From Phil1 sp040767925 (GTDB taxonomy: Bacteria > Bacillota > Clostridia > Christensenellales > CAG-138), in assembly GCA_040767925.1 (NCBI GenBank), contig JAXGNN010000002.1, positions 1 to 64,000 of the forward strand: a DNA stretch of 64,000 bases, in the 5' to 3' direction. How positions within the stretch are numbered: the first letter of the stretch is position 1; every line of letters starts with the position of its first letter. This document shows, in pieces, positions 6,481 to 15,381 of the stretch. A program made the position numbers and the translations under genes. Below the pieces are notes generated by a model. The model searched no databases and was not told the origin of the DNA. It saw only the letters and a program-made list of their open reading frames with translations.

Positions 6481-8744
6481 CAGTCGTCCTCCAATTCGTC
6501 AAACTCGAACAGGGCAATATAGGTGATATTGCTCTTGTTGTACATACAGTTATGGTTTGTGTAGTAGTAAAGGTCCAGTTTCGTATACGTTCCCGCCGCT
6601 AGATTGCGCTCAAAGGAGATGCCGTTTTCGGTCGTACCGTAGTCGAGCTGATCCCATTGCCCCGTCAAACGGTTGTAACCGCGAACACGGCCGAAATCCT
6701 GCCCGTAATGCCCATCAACAGGCGGCACGACGAATTTGTAATAAATGAGCGTGGCGTCCTCAATGCCGGGTTCGGATATGGAGCTGTCGGGGCCGGTCAG
6801 CATGAGATTTCCAGCTCTGTTCGGGTCGCCCATTAGGAACATAATTCGCTTCGTGGGGCTTTCCTCACCGAAGGGGTCTACAGCCTTAACTTTGACGATC
6901 TGCCGACCGTCGGGATAGGCATACGTTTCTGCGGGTCGGTTCTCCCACACATAGGTCAGCGCGTCGCCATCGGGGTCAACGGCGCTGGCGGTAATGGTGA
7001 CATTGTACCCCGGCAGAATGAAGGGTTCGGCAGGTGTGCGGGAGATCGTAGGACGGGCGGGAGCCTGATTGGATACGGTAAAGGAGATGGGCGTCCAGTC
7101 GGAGTATGCCCCGAAGGAGTCGCGGGCGCGAACACGCACGGTATGCTCGCCAAGGGCATAATAATCGTTGGCGTCGCGTCCGTCCCATTCCAGCGTGACA
7201 GGATCGCCGTCCGGGTCGGAAGCAGATGCGGATATACTGTATTTCACCTTTGCGTTTTGAATATCCGAGCGTACCTCGACAGTCGCAGTCGTATCGATCA
7301 CCGGCGGCATATTCGGTACTTCAAACACAACGGTTTGCCACAAGGAGTACGCGCCCGCACTGTCCTTTGCGCGGACACGCACGCTGTGGCTGCCAACGGT
7401 GTACATGTCGTCGGCATTTCTGCCATCCCATTCCAGCACGGTTTCGTCCTTATCGGGGTCGGAGGCAGTTGCCTTAAACTCCACAAGCGCACGATTCCCG
7501 CTGCGTTGATTCGTAACGGTCGCCGCTGCGCTGTCGATCACTGGTGCTTGGTTGATCGCCGTGATCTTTCGGGTTTGGGTAAATACTCTGCCCGTGCGCG
7601 GGTCGGTGGCAGATGCGGTAAGCGTGTATGTGCCAAGCTCCGGCAGAGACAGCTTGCCGCCGTCGTTGGTCAGCGCGCCTGCTGGGATCTGCACCGCAGT
7701 ATCCGCTTTACCCATGCTCCACGCAAGCGTTTGTCCGTTGAGATAGGTTTCGCCCATCGTGACGGTGAATTCGGTATTCCTGTAGGTCGTGGCAGGCAGC
7801 GTGAATGGGAAGCGCAGGAGCGAATACACCTGAATGCTGTCCGTATGCGTTTTGTCGGACGCCGTTTTGCCGGTCAGCACATATTTCCCCTCTTTACGAA
7901 AGGTCACCATGCCGCCCTTATCGCCGAGCGTTCCGCTATATGCTTCCGCGAGCGTGATCGCGGCGCCGTCTTTCGTTATGCTCCATGTGACGGAGCCGTC
8001 TGCGCCGTCCAGAACATCCACGTCCACAACGGTATCGGTGTATGCGTTTTGGGGCAGGCCGAAGGCAAACTTGCCTGATGCAAACACCTCGATGCTGGAG
8101 GTTACGGTCACAGCCTTGCCTGCGCTATTTTTGGCAATGGCGGTAAGCGTGTATTTCCCCGCTTTGCTAAACGATATCGTGCCGCCGTTCACGGTGAGCG
8201 TGCCTGTCATTTCGCTGGCGTTAGTGGTTAGGCCGAGGACGCCATCCTTGGTCACCGACCATTCTACGGATACGATATTCTTCTGACTCGTCTGCACGGC
8301 GATCTGTGTGCCGGTACTTGCAACGGCAGGCAGTCCAAAGTCAAACGCAGGCGCGGTGATGGTTTTCGTACCGCTGCCGGACGGGGATGTTGTCGCTGCG
8401 GGTTTCGTTGTCGTACCCGGCTTGGGCATCGGCGTCATGGTCGGGCTTTTCGGCAGCTCCTGCTCAATGGGCTTTGGCGTGGCGGTTGGCACTGCAGTCG
8501 CTGTAGGCGTTGATGTCGGGGTTATGCCCTCCGGCAGCGTGATCTCCATCGCCGGCGTGCTTATCAGCGTTGACGCAGGCGTGGGTTCCGGCGTTTCCGC
8601 GATAATGTCCGTGGGCGTTGGCGTAGGCTCGGCAGCTTCAGCCGCTTTTTTCCTCGCGCTGCAGGACACGATGAATATCGTGATGAGCACGACAAACACT
8701 AGACCACCCACGCCGAGCGCAAGCAGTTTTGTTTTTCTGTCCAT
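6480..8744 (-). CDS. Membrane-anchored PKD/cadherin-like surface protein
   Basis: 754 residues from the ATG at 8744, chosen because AAAGGA lies nine bases upstream; an upstream TTG start is less likely. Residues 6-28 are one membrane segment (LLALGVGGLVFVVLITIFIV) preceded by DRKTK, so most of the protein faces outside. A Pro/Thr-rich stalk with TPTPT-like repeats (about 40-130) leads to three Ig-like units ending in KYTLTA or KYVLTG. Two PKD/cadherin-like units follow, each with ASDPDxD and LEWDGRxA/N motifs, then a third PKD-like unit, VDPDGDALTYVWE. The C-terminal about 130 residues look like a separate beta domain. No sortase motif. It lies between two adhesion-type genes and a DUF3846 gene, suggesting cell-contact or mating-pair function (inference). 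Confidence 0.75.
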   Translation of the reverse strand: MDRKTKLLALGVGGLVFVVLITIFIVSCSARKKAAEAAEPTPTPTDIIAETPEPTPASTLISTPAMEITLPEGITPTSTPTATAVPTATPKPIEQELPKSPTMTPMPKPGTTTKPAATTSPSGSGTKTITAPAFDFGLPAVASTGTQIAVQTSQKNIVSVEWSVTKDGVLGLTTNASEMTGTLTVNGGTISFSKAGKYTLTAIAKNSAGKAVTVTSSIEVFASGKFAFGLPQNAYTDTVVDVDVLDGADGSVTWSITKDGAAITLAEAYSGTLGDKGGMVTFRKEGKYVLTGKTASDKTHTDSIQVYSLLRFPFTLPATTYRNTEFTVTMGETYLNGQTLAWSMGKADTAVQIPAGALTNDGGKLSLPELGTYTLTASATDPRTGRVFTQTRKITAINQAPVIDSAAATVTNQRSGNRALVEFKATASDPDKDETVLEWDGRNADDMYTVGSHSVRVRAKDSAGAYSLWQTVVFEVPNMPPVIDTTATVEVRSDIQNAKVKYSISASASDPDGDPVTLEWDGRDANDYYALGEHTVRVRARDSFGAYSDWTPISFTVSNQAPARPTISRTPAEPFILPGYNVTITASAVDPDGDALTYVWENRPAETYAYPDGRQIVKVKAVDPFGEESPTKRIMFLMGDPNRAGNLMLTGPDSSISEPGIEDATLIYYKFVVPPVDGHYGQDFGRVRGYNRLTGQWDQLDYGTTENGISFERNLAAGTYTKLDLYYYTNHNCMYNKSNITYIALFEFDELEDD

Positions 8745-8770
8745 ATGCTGTATTCCTTTCAAAATAATGA

Positions 8771-8794
8771 GAGCCGCCCCGATTGGAGCGGCTC
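8771..8794 (-). promoter_or_regulatory. Intergenic hairpin H2 upstream of the PKD-like gene
   Basis: GAGCCGC (8771-8777) pairs perfectly with GCGGCTC (8788-8794). The plus-strand loop is CCCGATTGGA, matching the H1 loop at 8 of 10 positions although the stems differ. It ends 26 bases before the start codon. The transcript continues TCATTATTTTG, a poor T-run. Confidence 0.65.
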
Positions 8795-8804
8795 GAGTAT
8801 GAGG

Positions 8805-11800
8805 TTACTTCCTTTTCCTGCGGATTATGGTGTATGCCGCCAGTCCGCCGCCGATTAGCATGGTCAGCGCGATTGCGATCACCACATTGAACTTGTCGGA
8901 ATCAATGCCCAGCTTCACGGTCGGGGTATTCACGACCACCACTTCCCTGGGTGCTTCGCTGGTGTTTGCCGCCGTTATCTCTATCTTCTGCGGCACGGCG
9001 GGGAAGAAATTCGTCGGCACGACCGTTTCTTCCAACTGATACTTGCCCGCAGGCAGACCGTAAATGAGCGCCTCGGCGTTTTTGTCCATCTCTATGGTCG
9101 TGATCGTACCTTTGGTGTCATACCAGAGCACGCCGTCGCTGCCTGCGCGGAAAGTCAGCGGCACGGACAGCGCGGTTTCCGCTTTGAGCTGGAACGCCGC
9201 ACCTGCAAGCGGCTTCTGCGTCTTGGCATGAACCTTGGATACCTTCAGCGCCAGCGGCAGATTGACCACCGCAAGGCTGGTTTCCGCAAGATAGTTGCCG
9301 TCGCTGTCCACGACAAGGCTTGTCGGCGTTGCGACGGCTGCTTCTGAGGTTTTCTCGGTCGTCTTATCGCTGCCGGTTTTTGTTTCTTCATTCTTTTTAT
9401 CCTCATTGGCAGCTGCAAGCTGCTTTGCGCCAAGGCTGGTGGCGATGACTTTTTCCGTGCCAACCTCCGTGCTGACGGGCGCAGATATGGCGTAGCCGAC
9501 AGGTCCTGTCAGTTCCGTCACGGTATATGCGCCTGCGGGAAGATAGCAGATGACCACCTGCCCCTTGTCGTTAACGGGGAAGGAATCTACGCCGGTTTCG
9601 TTTGCCTTGGCTGGCTGATATGTTTCGTCCTTTTGCAGCGTCAGCTTGACGATCTTGTCGTCCTTATCCTTGAGCTGGAAGGTCGCGCCCGTGAGCAGCG
9701 CTTTTGTCACACCACACTGTTTTTCAATGAGGAGACGAGTAGGCACATTGGAAACGGTATAGCGAAGCGGGTAAGCTTTGGTGTGTTCGCTTGTGACCTC
9801 AAATTCCAATCCCTCCAGCACAACGTAGCCGCTTTGCTGCTGTTCTTTGAGCTTGTACCTGCCCTGTGAAATGAACTCCACCCGCGCTTTGCCCTGCTCG
9901 TCGGTCACAAGGGTATCCGTGGTCTTTACGACATAGAGAGCGTCCTTCGCTTCGCCGTCCGATTTTGCCGGCGCTGTCGTGGGCAGATGCTTGACCGTGT
10001 CGGCGGGGCGATAGCTGCCGTCCGAAAGCTGCGCGAGAGATACGACCTTGCCCGCTTCGTCGAGAAGCTGGAAGGAAACGTTCGCAAGCGGCGCACCGGA
10101 CACACCGTCGCGCTTGAGAAGCTCAAAGGCGAGCGGAGTGTTTTCGACTGTAACTGTCGCCGGATTCTCCGCAGTATTGGTATCTGCCACAACGATATTC
10201 TTAGGCGCAGCAATGGCATAGCCTCTGTATTCCTGCTCGGTCAGGGTCAGCGTGCCTGCCGGAACATACAGTATCTTCGCCTTGCCGTTTGCGTCCGTTT
10301 CAAAGGTATCCATACCTGTATCGGACACAATGTAGCTGCCGTCCTCCTGCTTGGCGAATTTCAGGCCGTCGTTCTTATCCGACAGCTTGAACGCTACGCC
10401 AGATAGAGGTTCTTTGCTTTCCGCGTCGATCTTGGTGACCTCGAACACTAGCGGGAAGTTTTTGAGGCCTACCACGGTGGGCGTGGCGCTCGTGTTCTCA
10501 TTTCTCACCGTGAACGGCACAGGTTCGACCTTGCCGAAGCCGGGATTGTTCTGCTCCACGAGCGTGTAATCACCCGCGGGCAGGAGCCGTATTGAGGCTT
10601 TGCCGTTCGTACCTGTCTCAAACAGCACCGCGCCGTCCTTATCCACAGTATAGCTGCCGTCCGAGAGCTTCTTCATCTTGACCGCAACGCCGTTGGCGTC
10701 GAGGATTTCAAGCGATACGCCGGGCAGCGTTTCCCCTGTCAGCCCATCGGTCTTTGTTACTTCAACCATGAGCGCGAAGTTTTCTACCTTGAGTTGCTCC
10801 GGCGCAGTATATAGATCGTCGTTGGATACCGCGAAAGAGACAGCCTCCGCGAACACCGCATACCCGTCAGCCGGAGTGACTTCCACAAGCTCGTATTCTC
10901 CTTCGGGAAGATAGGCGATGTTTACCGTACCGCTTGCGGGCATGACGAAGGTTTCGGACAAACCGCCAGCCGCGAACCAGCCTGCTTTGCCGGTGATCGG
11001 CGAGAGCTTGATGATACTGCCGTCATTATCCATGACCTTGAACACCTGCCCGCCTATGGGCAGTTTGGTGTCGCCGTCGATCTTTGCGACAGAAAGACAG
11101 ATGGGGCTGTCTACAATGCTTGCCTTTGCCGCGTTCGCAGACACGTTGGCGTCGGTCACGGTGACGGGCACATCTTTTGCTATCGCCATACCGGAGGGTG
11201 CTGCCGTTTCGTGTATGGTATATGTGCCGGGGTCGATAGGGCCGATCTTGGCTTTCCCCTCGTAGGTCGTGAAGGTATTGCTTCCCGAAGTGTCGGGCGT
11301 ATACACGCCGCTTGAAACCTTGCGGAGCCTGATCGCCTTGCCTTCTTTATCCAGCAGAGTAAAAGTGCCGCCGTCCACGGTCTTGTCCGTGAAAGCGTCG
11401 GTTTTCGTGAACTCAATCGCCAGCGGCTGATCCTGCATGGCGATCTTGGCGGCGTTGCCTACGTCGTTGGCGGCGGTCACGGTCACATTCTTGGCGGCGT
11501 CCGCCTTATATCCTGACGGCGGTGTCACTTCCTCCACGGTATACTGCTGCGGCGTCAAATAGCGGAACACCGCTTCACCGTTTTTGGTCGTGAAGGGTTC
11601 CATGCCGTCTGCGTCGGGGCGGTAGCTGCCGGCCTCGATCTCCCTGAGCTTTACGACTGTGCCGTTCGCGTCCTTGAGCCAGAACACGCCGCCGTCCAGA
11701 GGTTCTTTGGTGAGCGCGTCGGATTTGTTGAATTCCAACGTGATGGGATCATTTTGAAAGCGCACTGCCGCAGGACTTTCTGAGCCGCTCTCGTTGCTGA

Positions 11801-13580
11801 CCGTTACGGTGACGTCCTTTGCCTTGGCATATCCTGCCGCCGTTGCGGTGGTTTCGCGGAGGGTATATGTTCCCACGGGAATATACAGGATAGCCGCCGT
11901 GCCGTCCGCGCCTGTGGTCAGAGTGTCGCTGCCCGCTGCATCGTAATGGAACAGTCCGTTGCCCTTCTTCGTTAGTTTTACGGCGCTGCCGTTCGCGTCC
12001 AACAATGTGAATGCAATACCCGCAAGCGTTTTGCCGGTGAAGCTGTCCACCTTGGTGAGCTTCATGGCAAGCGGCTCGTTCTTGACGGCAACGCTGGAGC
12101 TTCCGCTGAGATTAACGGTTGCGTCTGCCTGCGGCTTGTATCCCGCAGGTGTATTCTCGCGCAGAGTGTACTTGCCCTTGGGCAGATACATGATCTTGGC
12201 TTTGCCGCTGGCGTCAGTGACGACGGTTGTGCTGCCGTTGGCGTCGGGCCGGTATGTGCCGTCAGCAGCTTTGGAGAGCTTGACGGCGTTTTCGCTTGCG
12301 TCCAGCAGAGTAAACGTGATATTTGCCATGGCCTCGCCGGTCGCGGCGTTGGTTTTCGTTATACTCAATTCGGTGGGCGCATTTTGCACCTTGACCGAAG
12401 CGTTGCTCGTAAGCTGTATACCGCCGCTTGCGGATGCGGTGTAAGCGTTAGACGGTGGCGACACCTCCACAAGCTGATAGCTCCCGCCTGCAAGCCCGGA
12501 TATAACGGCAGTTCCACCCGAGGTGGTGAACTGCGTTGTATTGCCGCCTGCGGTATATCTTCCTGCCGCAGTCTGCGTCAGCCCTATCGCCGTACCGTTA
12601 TGCGTGAGCTGGAACACAGCGCCGTCCAGTGCTTCGCCTGTGAAGCTATCCACCTTCTGCACGGTGAGGTCGTAAAACTCGCCGGTGATATGCACATATC
12701 CACTGTCGGGCGTGCCGCCGCCGGTGGTCTGCTGTGCTACGACTACGCTCTGCTTGGAGCTGGAGGAGGAAGGCTCGTACCAATAAAGAGTTACGCCCGT
12801 TCCGCCACCGCCCTTGCCCTGAAGGAAAAGCGTGACGTCCGTTCCCATGAGGGAGGTGGGTGCGGTGATGGTCAGGCTGTCGTAAGTACCGCCCGTATAC
12901 CCACTGATCTGTACGCTGGAGTGGCTGGGCTGAATGGTATACCCATCCGGAGCCTGCACGGTCATACTGGTTTGGAGCTGACCGCCCACGAGCTGCCATG
13001 TAAGCTGCAGATTAACTGCGCTCACAATGATCTCGCCGCCGGACGAACCGCTGCCAGTGGTCGCACCGCTGCGGGCATATCCCAACAGTTCGTTGAAGAA
13101 GCTCCACACGTTTTCGGCGCCGGACTTGGCACGGATGTTGCCGCTCGACACCAGCATGAAGTTGTAGCCCTGCCCGGCAGACTCCCTGATCCATGCGCGG
13201 ATGGCGTTGGCGGTGGCATAGTGCGCTTCGGCGCTTGAGAGGCCGCCGCTGTTTGCGGGATAGCCATGATCGAGTATGGCTTGGATGCCTGTGATGGTGC
13301 TGCCGCCGAATATCTCCGAAGGGTCAAAGTCGTTGTAGGTCGTGCCGCCGGAAGATGGCGGATCCTTTTCATGCTCGATGCAGTATGCAACATTTCCCGA
13401 TGCGTCGTAGTGGTACGGCGTGTTCAGGTCATGCCAGCCTGTACTGTTCTGATACTCGAAATAATCGTAGCTGTTGTCCTGATTGGTGATGGTGGTGGTA
13501 ACGGCAAGCGCGGGGAGCGCAATGCCGAGAGCCGTTGTCATCGCCAGTATAAAGGCGAGGATGCGTTTTGCCCTGCTCAT
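8805..13580 (-). CDS. Giant surface adhesin: thioester-like head, eleven CnaB-type repeats
   Basis: 1,591 residues. The signal peptide ends near ALPALA (residue 26). Residues about 30-300 look like a thioester (TED) head: Cys67 sits in AYCIEHEKDPP. The Gln of the second TED motif is not evident, because the aligned stretch reads TANAIRAW, so the thioester may be absent. From about residue 304 eleven units of 95-150 residues follow, each opening with a strand such as LTVQKVDSFTGEALDGAVF and ending YxLxEVTPPxGY. These are the Lys and Glu positions of self-forming isopeptide bonds in CnaB/SpaA domains. The last about 25 residues are a membrane span plus RRKRK, without an LPxTG motif. The start at 13580 follows AGGAGG. 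The likely role is long-range attachment between cells or to host tissue. Confidence 0.88.
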   Translation of the reverse strand: MSRAKRILAFILAMTTALGIALPALAVTTTITNQDNSYDYFEYQNSTGWHDLNTPYHYDASGNVAYCIEHEKDPPSSGGTTYNDFDPSEIFGGSTITGIQAILDHGYPANSGGLSSAEAHYATANAIRAWIRESAGQGYNFMLVSSGNIRAKSGAENVWSFFNELLGYARSGATTGSGSSGGEIIVSAVNLQLTWQLVGGQLQTSMTVQAPDGYTIQPSHSSVQISGYTGGTYDSLTITAPTSLMGTDVTLFLQGKGGGGTGVTLYWYEPSSSSSKQSVVVAQQTTGGGTPDSGYVHITGEFYDLTVQKVDSFTGEALDGAVFQLTHNGTAIGLTQTAAGRYTAGGNTTQFTTSGGTAVISGLAGGSYQLVEVSPPSNAYTASASGGIQLTSNASVKVQNAPTELSITKTNAATGEAMANITFTLLDASENAVKLSKAADGTYRPDANGSTTVVTDASGKAKIMYLPKGKYTLRENTPAGYKPQADATVNLSGSSSVAVKNEPLAMKLTKVDSFTGKTLAGIAFTLLDANGSAVKLTKKGNGLFHYDAAGSDTLTTGADGTAAILYIPVGTYTLRETTATAAGYAKAKDVTVTVSNESGSESPAAVRFQNDPITLEFNKSDALTKEPLDGGVFWLKDANGTVVKLREIEAGSYRPDADGMEPFTTKNGEAVFRYLTPQQYTVEEVTPPSGYKADAAKNVTVTAANDVGNAAKIAMQDQPLAIEFTKTDAFTDKTVDGGTFTLLDKEGKAIRLRKVSSGVYTPDTSGSNTFTTYEGKAKIGPIDPGTYTIHETAAPSGMAIAKDVPVTVTDANVSANAAKASIVDSPICLSVAKIDGDTKLPIGGQVFKVMDNDGSIIKLSPITGKAGWFAAGGLSETFVMPASGTVNIAYLPEGEYELVEVTPADGYAVFAEAVSFAVSNDDLYTAPEQLKVENFALMVEVTKTDGLTGETLPGVSLEILDANGVAVKMKKLSDGSYTVDKDGAVLFETGTNGKASIRLLPAGDYTLVEQNNPGFGKVEPVPFTVRNENTSATPTVVGLKNFPLVFEVTKIDAESKEPLSGVAFKLSDKNDGLKFAKQEDGSYIVSDTGMDTFETDANGKAKILYVPAGTLTLTEQEYRGYAIAAPKNIVVADTNTAENPATVTVENTPLAFELLKRDGVSGAPLANVSFQLLDEAGKVVSLAQLSDGSYRPADTVKHLPTTAPAKSDGEAKDALYVVKTTDTLVTDEQGKARVEFISQGRYKLKEQQQSGYVVLEGLEFEVTSEHTKAYPLRYTVSNVPTRLLIEKQCGVTKALLTGATFQLKDKDDKIVKLTLQKDETYQPAKANETGVDSFPVNDKGQVVICYLPAGAYTVTELTGPVGYAISAPVSTEVGTEKVIATSLGAKQLAAANEDKKNEETKTGSDKTTEKTSEAAVATPTSLVVDSDGNYLAETSLAVVNLPLALKVSKVHAKTQKPLAGAAFQLKAETALSVPLTFRAGSDGVLWYDTKGTITTIEMDKNAEALIYGLPAGKYQLEETVVPTNFFPAVPQKIEITAANTSEAPREVVVVNTPTVKLGIDSDKFNVVIAIALTMLIGGGLAAYTIIRRKRK

Positions 13581-13603
13581 GTTTTTCCTCCTGTATAAAA
13601 TGA

Positions 13604-13626
13604 GCGCCCACCAGGTCGGAAGGCGC
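13604..13626 (-). promoter_or_regulatory. Intergenic hairpin H3 upstream of the giant adhesin gene
   Basis: GCGCC (13604-13608) pairs with GGCGC (13622-13626). The plus-strand loop CACCAGGTCGGAA partly matches the H1 and H2 loops. It ends 23 bases before the start codon and is followed on the transcript by TCATTTTATAC. Confidence 0.5.
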
Positions 13627-13640
13627 GGTTTGGGTACGCT

Positions 13641-14189
13641 TTAGCGTTCATATCCCTTGTGCTGATTGCTTTTCTTCGGACGCTCGTTTTGCTTGAGCGT
13701 TTGCCAGTAGGCCGCTTCCTGCGTTTCCAGTTCATGCCGGCAGCAGGTGATGGCTTCTTCCAGTCCCTTGGTGGGGATGCGGTTCTGCCCGTACCCCTCG
13801 GCTATACCCATAGCGTAGCTTGCGGAGGGCATGGCGACCATCTGCGCGTATTCGGGGGTCATAACGTAAGCCATGACCGTGAACTGCTTGCCGGATCTAT
13901 CCATGACGGTGATATCCTCTTTGCCATAAAAGCTGGGGAAGCCCTCATAGCAATCGAGACTCCTTTCACAATCCGGCGTCAGCTTCCACAGCAGTCCCTT
14001 GACCTGATGAATGGGGCTGGACAGTATCGTGGCTACACCGCAGCCGGGCGTATGACCGCGAAACGCCAGGCGGTAGCCGTTCAGCGTTACGGGTGCAACT
14101 ACCTCTGCGTTGGGACAGCGGCGCTCCATTTGATCGAGGTTGATGTTGCTGCCGTAGGCAAAGTACAGGCGCTCAGGTTTATCAGGCAT
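13641..14189 (-). CDS. Gamma-glutamylcyclotransferase (AIG2/GGCT)-like protein
   Basis: 182 residues from ATG 14189, chosen because GGAGG lies nine bases upstream; a longer frame is open but overlaps the preceding gene. The substrate loop YFAYGSNINLDQM lies near residue 8 and the catalytic glutamate is in CYEGFPSFYGKE near 90, as in the GGCT fold. Enzymes of this fold cyclise gamma-glutamyl groups to 5-oxoproline, releasing an amine, or open gamma-glutamyl-lysine isopeptides. It overlaps the 83-residue protein by 8 bases and shares an operon with an amidoligase, a pairing known from conjugative elements: one enzyme forms, the other opens, an amide on a glutamate. The basic tail (RPKKSNQHKGYER) is an addition to the fold. 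The true substrate is unknown. Confidence 0.82.
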   Translation of the reverse strand: MPDKPERLYFAYGSNINLDQMERRCPNAEVVAPVTLNGYRLAFRGHTPGCGVATILSSPIHQVKGLLWKLTPDCERSLDCYEGFPSFYGKEDITVMDRSGKQFTVMAYVMTPEYAQMVAMPSASYAMGIAEGYGQNRIPTKGLEEAITCCRHELETQEAAYWQTLKQNERPKKSNQHKGYER

Positions 14190-14433
14190 ATTCCAGTACC
14201 TCCGCATATCCAGCTTCCTCCAATATGGCGAACATGGCGCGTATACGCCCGTCAATGCCGGCGTCGGGGAGCGCCATCTCGCGGTTGAATACCTGCTTAT
14301 ATGTGTTTTGGATGTGCTTGATGTAGCTCTCCGTATCCGTAACGTCGGGTTTGTCGAACAGCAGTCTGCGAAGTTCGTTCACGATCCCTGTGGGACTGCC
14401 GATGTATGTCGTTTCGTCGATGATTATCTTCAA
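14182..14433 (-). CDS. Small acidic protein between amidoligase and cyclotransferase
   Basis: 83 residues. I do not recognise a family. The start is a TTG at 14433, nine bases after GAAAGG, a site that overlaps the amidoligase stop codon. The protein is mainly helical in appearance (GIVNELRRLLFDKPD; ESYIKHIQNTYKQVFNRE; RIRAMFAILEEAGYAEVLEYA) and rich in D and E. It has no signal or membrane segment. Being locked between an amidoligase and a GGCT-type enzyme, it might be an adaptor for them or even their substrate. That is conjecture from position only. Confidence 0.7.
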   Translation of the reverse strand: MKIIIDETTYIGSPTGIVNELRRLLFDKPDVTDTESYIKHIQNTYKQVFNREMALPDAGIDGRIRAMFAILEEAGYAEVLEYA

Positions 14434-14439
14434 AGAGTC

Positions 14440-15381
14440 CTACCTTTCTGGCTCTTGCCTTGAATTGTTCTTTTCATAATGGTCTTTGTCGTACCGCCAA
14501 GCCCTGTTGCCAGGCAGAAATGCGAGCAAATGCTCCCGCGTGTTGGCATATTCTTCGCCGATCATGCCCATGCGCAGAAGCCATGTGCGGAACGTGAACG
14601 CCGGATTGTCGGACACGGTCTTTCGCATCTGACTTCCGCGCTGTTCCAGAGCCTGGGAAGATATGCCCAGCGCTAGATGGACATACGCTTTGACTCGCCC
14701 GGCATGTAGCGTGCTGTTGAACATCCTGTATTCGACTGTGCCTCTGTAAAACACGGAATGAAGATTGAGCGCATGATAGCGTGTCCAGTTGTAATGCTCG
14801 CCTGTGCTCACGTTGCCCTGATACCATATGCGCTCCAGCCGGGCGCGGCTGGCATCCGCCGTCATGCGGCGCGCTTGCGTCAGCATACCTTCCCGCACAG
14901 GCTTGCACCATTGCTGAACGCGGCTTTCGGGAACCTGCAGCGCCTGAAACAACAGATCTTCCTTGGAGTACATGATGCTCATGAGATTTTTGAGTGATTG
15001 GTTATCGAAGCGGGAAGCGTCCACATGCACATGCAGACCGCAGGATTCGTTGACCTTGGCGTGGGCTTTTCTTAACACGCGCACGACCTCCTGCAGCTTG
15101 GGTATCTCGTCATATTCAAGCTTGGGCGTTACCATTTCAACCTTATAGGTTCCGTCGCTATATGCTTCATGGCTTGTGCCGTTCCATCGTTCTGCCGAAA
15201 TGCTTGAGTCGTACATGATCTTCCATTTTTTTCCCGCCGGGTCGATGATCTGCCAATCGTCATATGTGCCGCCGTGATGCAAAGCTGTCGTTTCCCACAG
15301 CTTTGCTACGGCCTTCGCCGCCTGTTCACGGGTCAGACCTGTCATCTCGATCTCCACGCCAAAGGGCAGGTCTTTCAGCAT
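14440..15381 (-). CDS. Amidoligase family protein (COOH-NH2 ligase)
   Basis: 313 residues. The N-terminus LPFGVEIEMTGLTREQAAKA holds the FGxEIE motif of the glutamine-synthetase-like amidoligase fold. MVTPKLEYDEI (about 85) and CGLHVHVDAS (about 118) match its second and third metal/ATP motifs. A later R-rich part with YRMFNSTLH fits the final core strand. Such ligases use ATP to join a carboxyl group to an amine and are predicted to modify peptides or proteins. The start at 15381 overlaps the methyltransferase stop. The stop codon overlaps the ribosome binding site of the next gene. It sits with a GGCT-like protein, its usual partner in mobile elements. Substrate unknown. Confidence 0.82.
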   Translation of the reverse strand: MLKDLPFGVEIEMTGLTREQAAKAVAKLWETTALHHGGTYDDWQIIDPAGKKWKIMYDSSISAERWNGTSHEAYSDGTYKVEMVTPKLEYDEIPKLQEVVRVLRKAHAKVNESCGLHVHVDASRFDNQSLKNLMSIMYSKEDLLFQALQVPESRVQQWCKPVREGMLTQARRMTADASRARLERIWYQGNVSTGEHYNWTRYHALNLHSVFYRGTVEYRMFNSTLHAGRVKAYVHLALGISSQALEQRGSQMRKTVSDNPAFTFRTWLLRMGMIGEEYANTREHLLAFLPGNRAWRYDKDHYEKNNSRQEPER

